Positions 19,303-21,090 of a stretch of DNA of 21,090 nucleotides are shown piece after piece (position 1 is the stretch's first letter; the number at the start of each line of letters is the position of its first letter). A program made the position numbers and the translations under genes. The stretch covers positions 1 to 21,090 of the forward strand of contig JAYMTA010001222.1 in NCBI GenBank assembly GCA_036897625.1, read 5' to 3'. This DNA comes from Pelargonium cotyledonis (Eukaryota > Streptophyta > Magnoliopsida > Geraniales > Geraniaceae). The notes below the pieces were generated by a model. That model did not search any database and was not told the DNA's origin. It worked only from the letters and a program-made list of their open reading frames with translations.

Positions 19303-19812
19303 ATGAATTCACTTTCTGTGTTCTTCTTGTTGTTGTTGAGCATCACTACAAAAGTTTACAACCTTCAAGATGAGCAATCAAGTTTGCTCCACCTCAAGCA
19401 AAGCCTTCACTTTGAATCAGATCCTGCTTATTTAGGTTTCCCCTTGAAGCTGTTGACATGGAATGCAAGCTTAGATTGTTGTGTTTGGGGTGGTGTTACT
19501 TGCAGTGCAAGTTCTGGTCATGTTATTGTTCTCGAGCTCAGCAACCTAAGGATTTCAGGAGTTGGTCAATGCTCCAAATTGTAGACATAGCTGCAAACAA
19601 TTATTGATGGAGAACTTCCTTATGAAAGCTTCAGAAATTGGAAAGCAATGATGGATCAAAGAGATATTGCCCAACCAAAGCTTGATCATCTTGGATTTGG
19701 ATCCTATTATCAGAATTCAGTTACAATTACCAGCAAAGGCCTTGCTATAGAGCTGGTGAAAATCCTAACAGTATTCAACTCGATAGATTTCTCATGCAAT
19801 CATTTTCAAGTG
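19303..19812 (+). pseudogene. LRR receptor-like protein (Cf/Ve-type RLP) pseudogene, internally deleted
   Basis: The N-terminal piece (19303-19584, 93 codons, stop TAG) has a signal peptide (about residues 1-20, VFFLLLLSITTKV) and an LRR N-terminal cap (DEQSSLLHLKQSL, LTWN, DCCVWGGVTCSASSGHV). It should be followed by hundreds of residues of LRRs. Instead a second frame gives LQIVDIAANNY (19572-19604), and a third (from about 19603) gives GELPYESFRNWKAMM, then YYQNSVTITSKGLAIELVKIL and SIDFSCNHFQ, which is the region before the last LRRs of such receptors. So the central LRR block is gone and at least two frameshifts are present. Intact members are plasma-membrane receptors in immunity or development. 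This relic cannot make one. The similarity ends near 19811. Confidence 0.85.
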
Positions 19813-19870
19813 TTTGAATCTAGTCCAAAGTTGAGCAAAGTGTTTGGATTTAGTCGAAAGTTAGTGCAAA
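19810..19870 (+). repeat. Tandem duplication of about 30 bp
   Basis: GTGTTTGAATCTAGTCCAAA (from 19810) is repeated imperfectly as GTGTTTGGATTTAGTCGAAA (from 19840), with unit lengths of 30 and 31 bp. It begins where the receptor pseudogene similarity stops. Confidence 0.8.
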
Positions 19871-20265
19871 TCGTTTGACGGAATAACATTTCGTCAAATG
19901 GAGAGACGGAATCCGTTACTTGCGTTGACGTGGATTTTATTTTTATTTGGCCCATAGAATGAGAAGAGAAAAAATTGTTACTAGCGTGATTTGAACCATA
20001 GTATGGGCCAAGAATATCTTTGTTCTTTATAATAAATTTTAAAATATATGAAATTGAGATAGAACATGTCCTATGCTTGGCTCCGCCAATGCTCATGGGT
20101 TACAAACATAATCAATGAGAATCTAATTTTCATTACCATTCTCATTCTCAAGCTAAAAATATTAATCCAAACGTTACCTAACTTGTTATAAGCATAATAT
20201 TGATACTTTGGAAACTAATTACTACTTAAATATATAATGAATACAACATGCTATTACATAACTAA
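19871..20265. repeat. Repeat-like intergenic DNA
   Basis: Contains 'gacggaataacatttcgtcaaa' and 'gacggaatccgttac' words similar in style to the MITE family at 120-350, and a self-complementary 'aatgagaat ... attctcatt' pair (about 20116-20148). These suggest nested, decayed transposon sequence. Family assignment is not possible by eye. Confidence 0.35.
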
Positions 20266-21059
20266 AACAGCTGGGAAAGCTATACCATTCAATTGTAATT
20301 TATGAATTCTTAATAACTTTGAGTTCACAGGAGCGGCGCTATGCTAAATAGCATTTAGGGTTTTGTGTCTATTGTTGGTGCGAAGTCAGATATGAGGCGG
20401 CCAGGTGGACGGAGCAGTGCGTAGGAGGCGGTTTCCGGTAGTAAGTGTTGCAGCGATTAGTGTAGCGGCGGGTTTGCGCGGTTGACGTTCCCTTGTTGAC
20501 AGCGAGTTCAGGTTGAGGGTGTCGAAATGGGCAGTGGGTTGGAGAAGGAGTTGAGGCTGCTGGCGATAGCGAGGGAGGAGGACGGCGGGCTCGGGGTGGA
20601 TGTGGAGAAGGAGATGGAGGAGGACGGGGGTGGTCGGAAATGGCGAGTCTAGCAGTAGCAGGAGTCAGGGAAGCCGGACCTTATAGAGAAGGTCCGAAGC
20701 AGGGAGTAGGAGCTCAGAGTTTTGGCTGGGTGGCGGGGCCATCCCGGCGGTAGCATGTCCGGTCCGGACATGTGATGGAGGTCAGATTTCTATGTCAGCA
20801 AGCTTGGGTCTCGGTTTAAGACTTGGGTGTATGCGTGAACGTGATATAGGGTGGTTTTTTGTGTTTCATCTCTGTGTTTGGAATTTAGATCAGTGGTGTA
20901 GGGGGTCGTCGTGTATATCGGGTCTCTATTTTCTATTCTGATCTTTGAGGTTACTGTTGCTGTTGCGGTTGTAACTTTGTTTTGATTTTATGGTAATAAT
21001 ATTGGTTATTCCTCTTAAAAAACCAAAATAAAAAACAAAAACAAACAGCTGGGGAAGCT
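20266..21059 (+). mobile_element. Probable LINE-derived retroposon with 16-bp flanking repeat
   Basis: AACAGCTGGG(A/G)AAGCT occurs at 20266-20281 and again at 21044-21059, with one mismatch. The right copy follows directly on an A-rich tail (about 21016-21043) that comes after 'ggtaataatattggttattcc', the layout expected of a non-LTR insertion. The interior from about 20330 is strikingly GC-rich against its surroundings. It has a short ORF at 20527-20652 (41 codons) including ELRLLAIAREEDGG and RKW, reminiscent of the start of plant LINE ORF1 proteins before the DUF4283 region. The ORF then stops, so the insert looks internally deleted. The exact 5' boundary is unclear because about 50 bp of AT-rich DNA lie between the left repeat and the GC-rich part. 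Confidence 0.5.
20675..20772. repeat. Hairpin and perfect palindrome in the GC-rich insert
   Basis: CGGACCTT (20675-20682) pairs with AAGGTCCG (20689-20696) over a 6-nt loop. CATGTCCGG-T-CCGGACATG (20754-20772) is a perfect 9-bp-arm palindrome. Both lie in the probable retroposon. Confidence 0.8.
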
Positions 21060-21090
21060 GAGCTTAATTGGGAATAAAAGGAAGACTTTT

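Overview
The window looks like nuclear DNA of a flowering plant, most likely a eudicot. It has AT-rich intergenic DNA, genes of 8 to 17 short exons with GT-AG introns, plant-type gene families (a SVP/AGL24-type MADS-box gene, a Rab GDP dissociation inhibitor, a plant Ulp2-type SUMO protease, a Cf/Ve-type LRR receptor-like protein relic), GA/TA microsatellites, MITE-like inverted repeats and retroposon scars. The gene set would suit Rosaceae, but nothing seen here proves the family.

Layout, with all recognisable genes on the + strand. 1-1072: GA microsatellite, a degraded repeat and the upstream region of a MADS-box gene. 1073-4776: eight-exon MADS-box gene of the SVP/AGL24/JOINTLESS group (about 211 aa), with a 2-kb first intron rich in microsatellites. 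4777-6253: its 3' region, two inverted-repeat elements and the GDI promoter/leader. 6254-8990: intact 13-exon Rab GDI gene (445 aa). 8991-9645: intergenic DNA and a TATA-containing promoter. 9646-18730: 17-exon Ulp2-like SUMO protease gene. 18731-19302: downstream DNA. 19303-19812: LRR receptor-like protein pseudogene. 19812-21090: repeat-rich tail, including a GC-rich segment with an A-rich 3' tail bounded by a 16-bp direct repeat, probably a LINE-derived retroposon.

The genes are functionally unrelated: transcription control, vesicle traffic, SUMO removal and a defence-receptor relic. Each seems to have its own promoter.

The most interesting locus is the SUMO protease gene. Four consecutive small exons (63, 66, 66 and 66 nt, all phase 1-1) each encode a variant of one module ending in a SUMO-interacting-motif-like core (PIDVD, AIDLD, AIDLE, PIDVD). 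A fifth, decayed copy of this exon lies in intron 2. The same gene has an in-frame TAG (14421-14423) inside an otherwise well-preserved catalytic domain, and Asn in place of the expected catalytic Asp, while the His, Gln and Cys remain. It may be a SUMO-binding gene that is losing, or has lost, protease activity. Other points: two GC-AG introns, a NAGNAG acceptor and a splice-dependent LxLxL C-terminus in the MADS gene, and a GAGA-plus-telobox combination upstream of it.

All exon boundaries were inferred by eye from splice consensus, reading-phase continuity and remembered family sequences. No alignment or transcript data were available.
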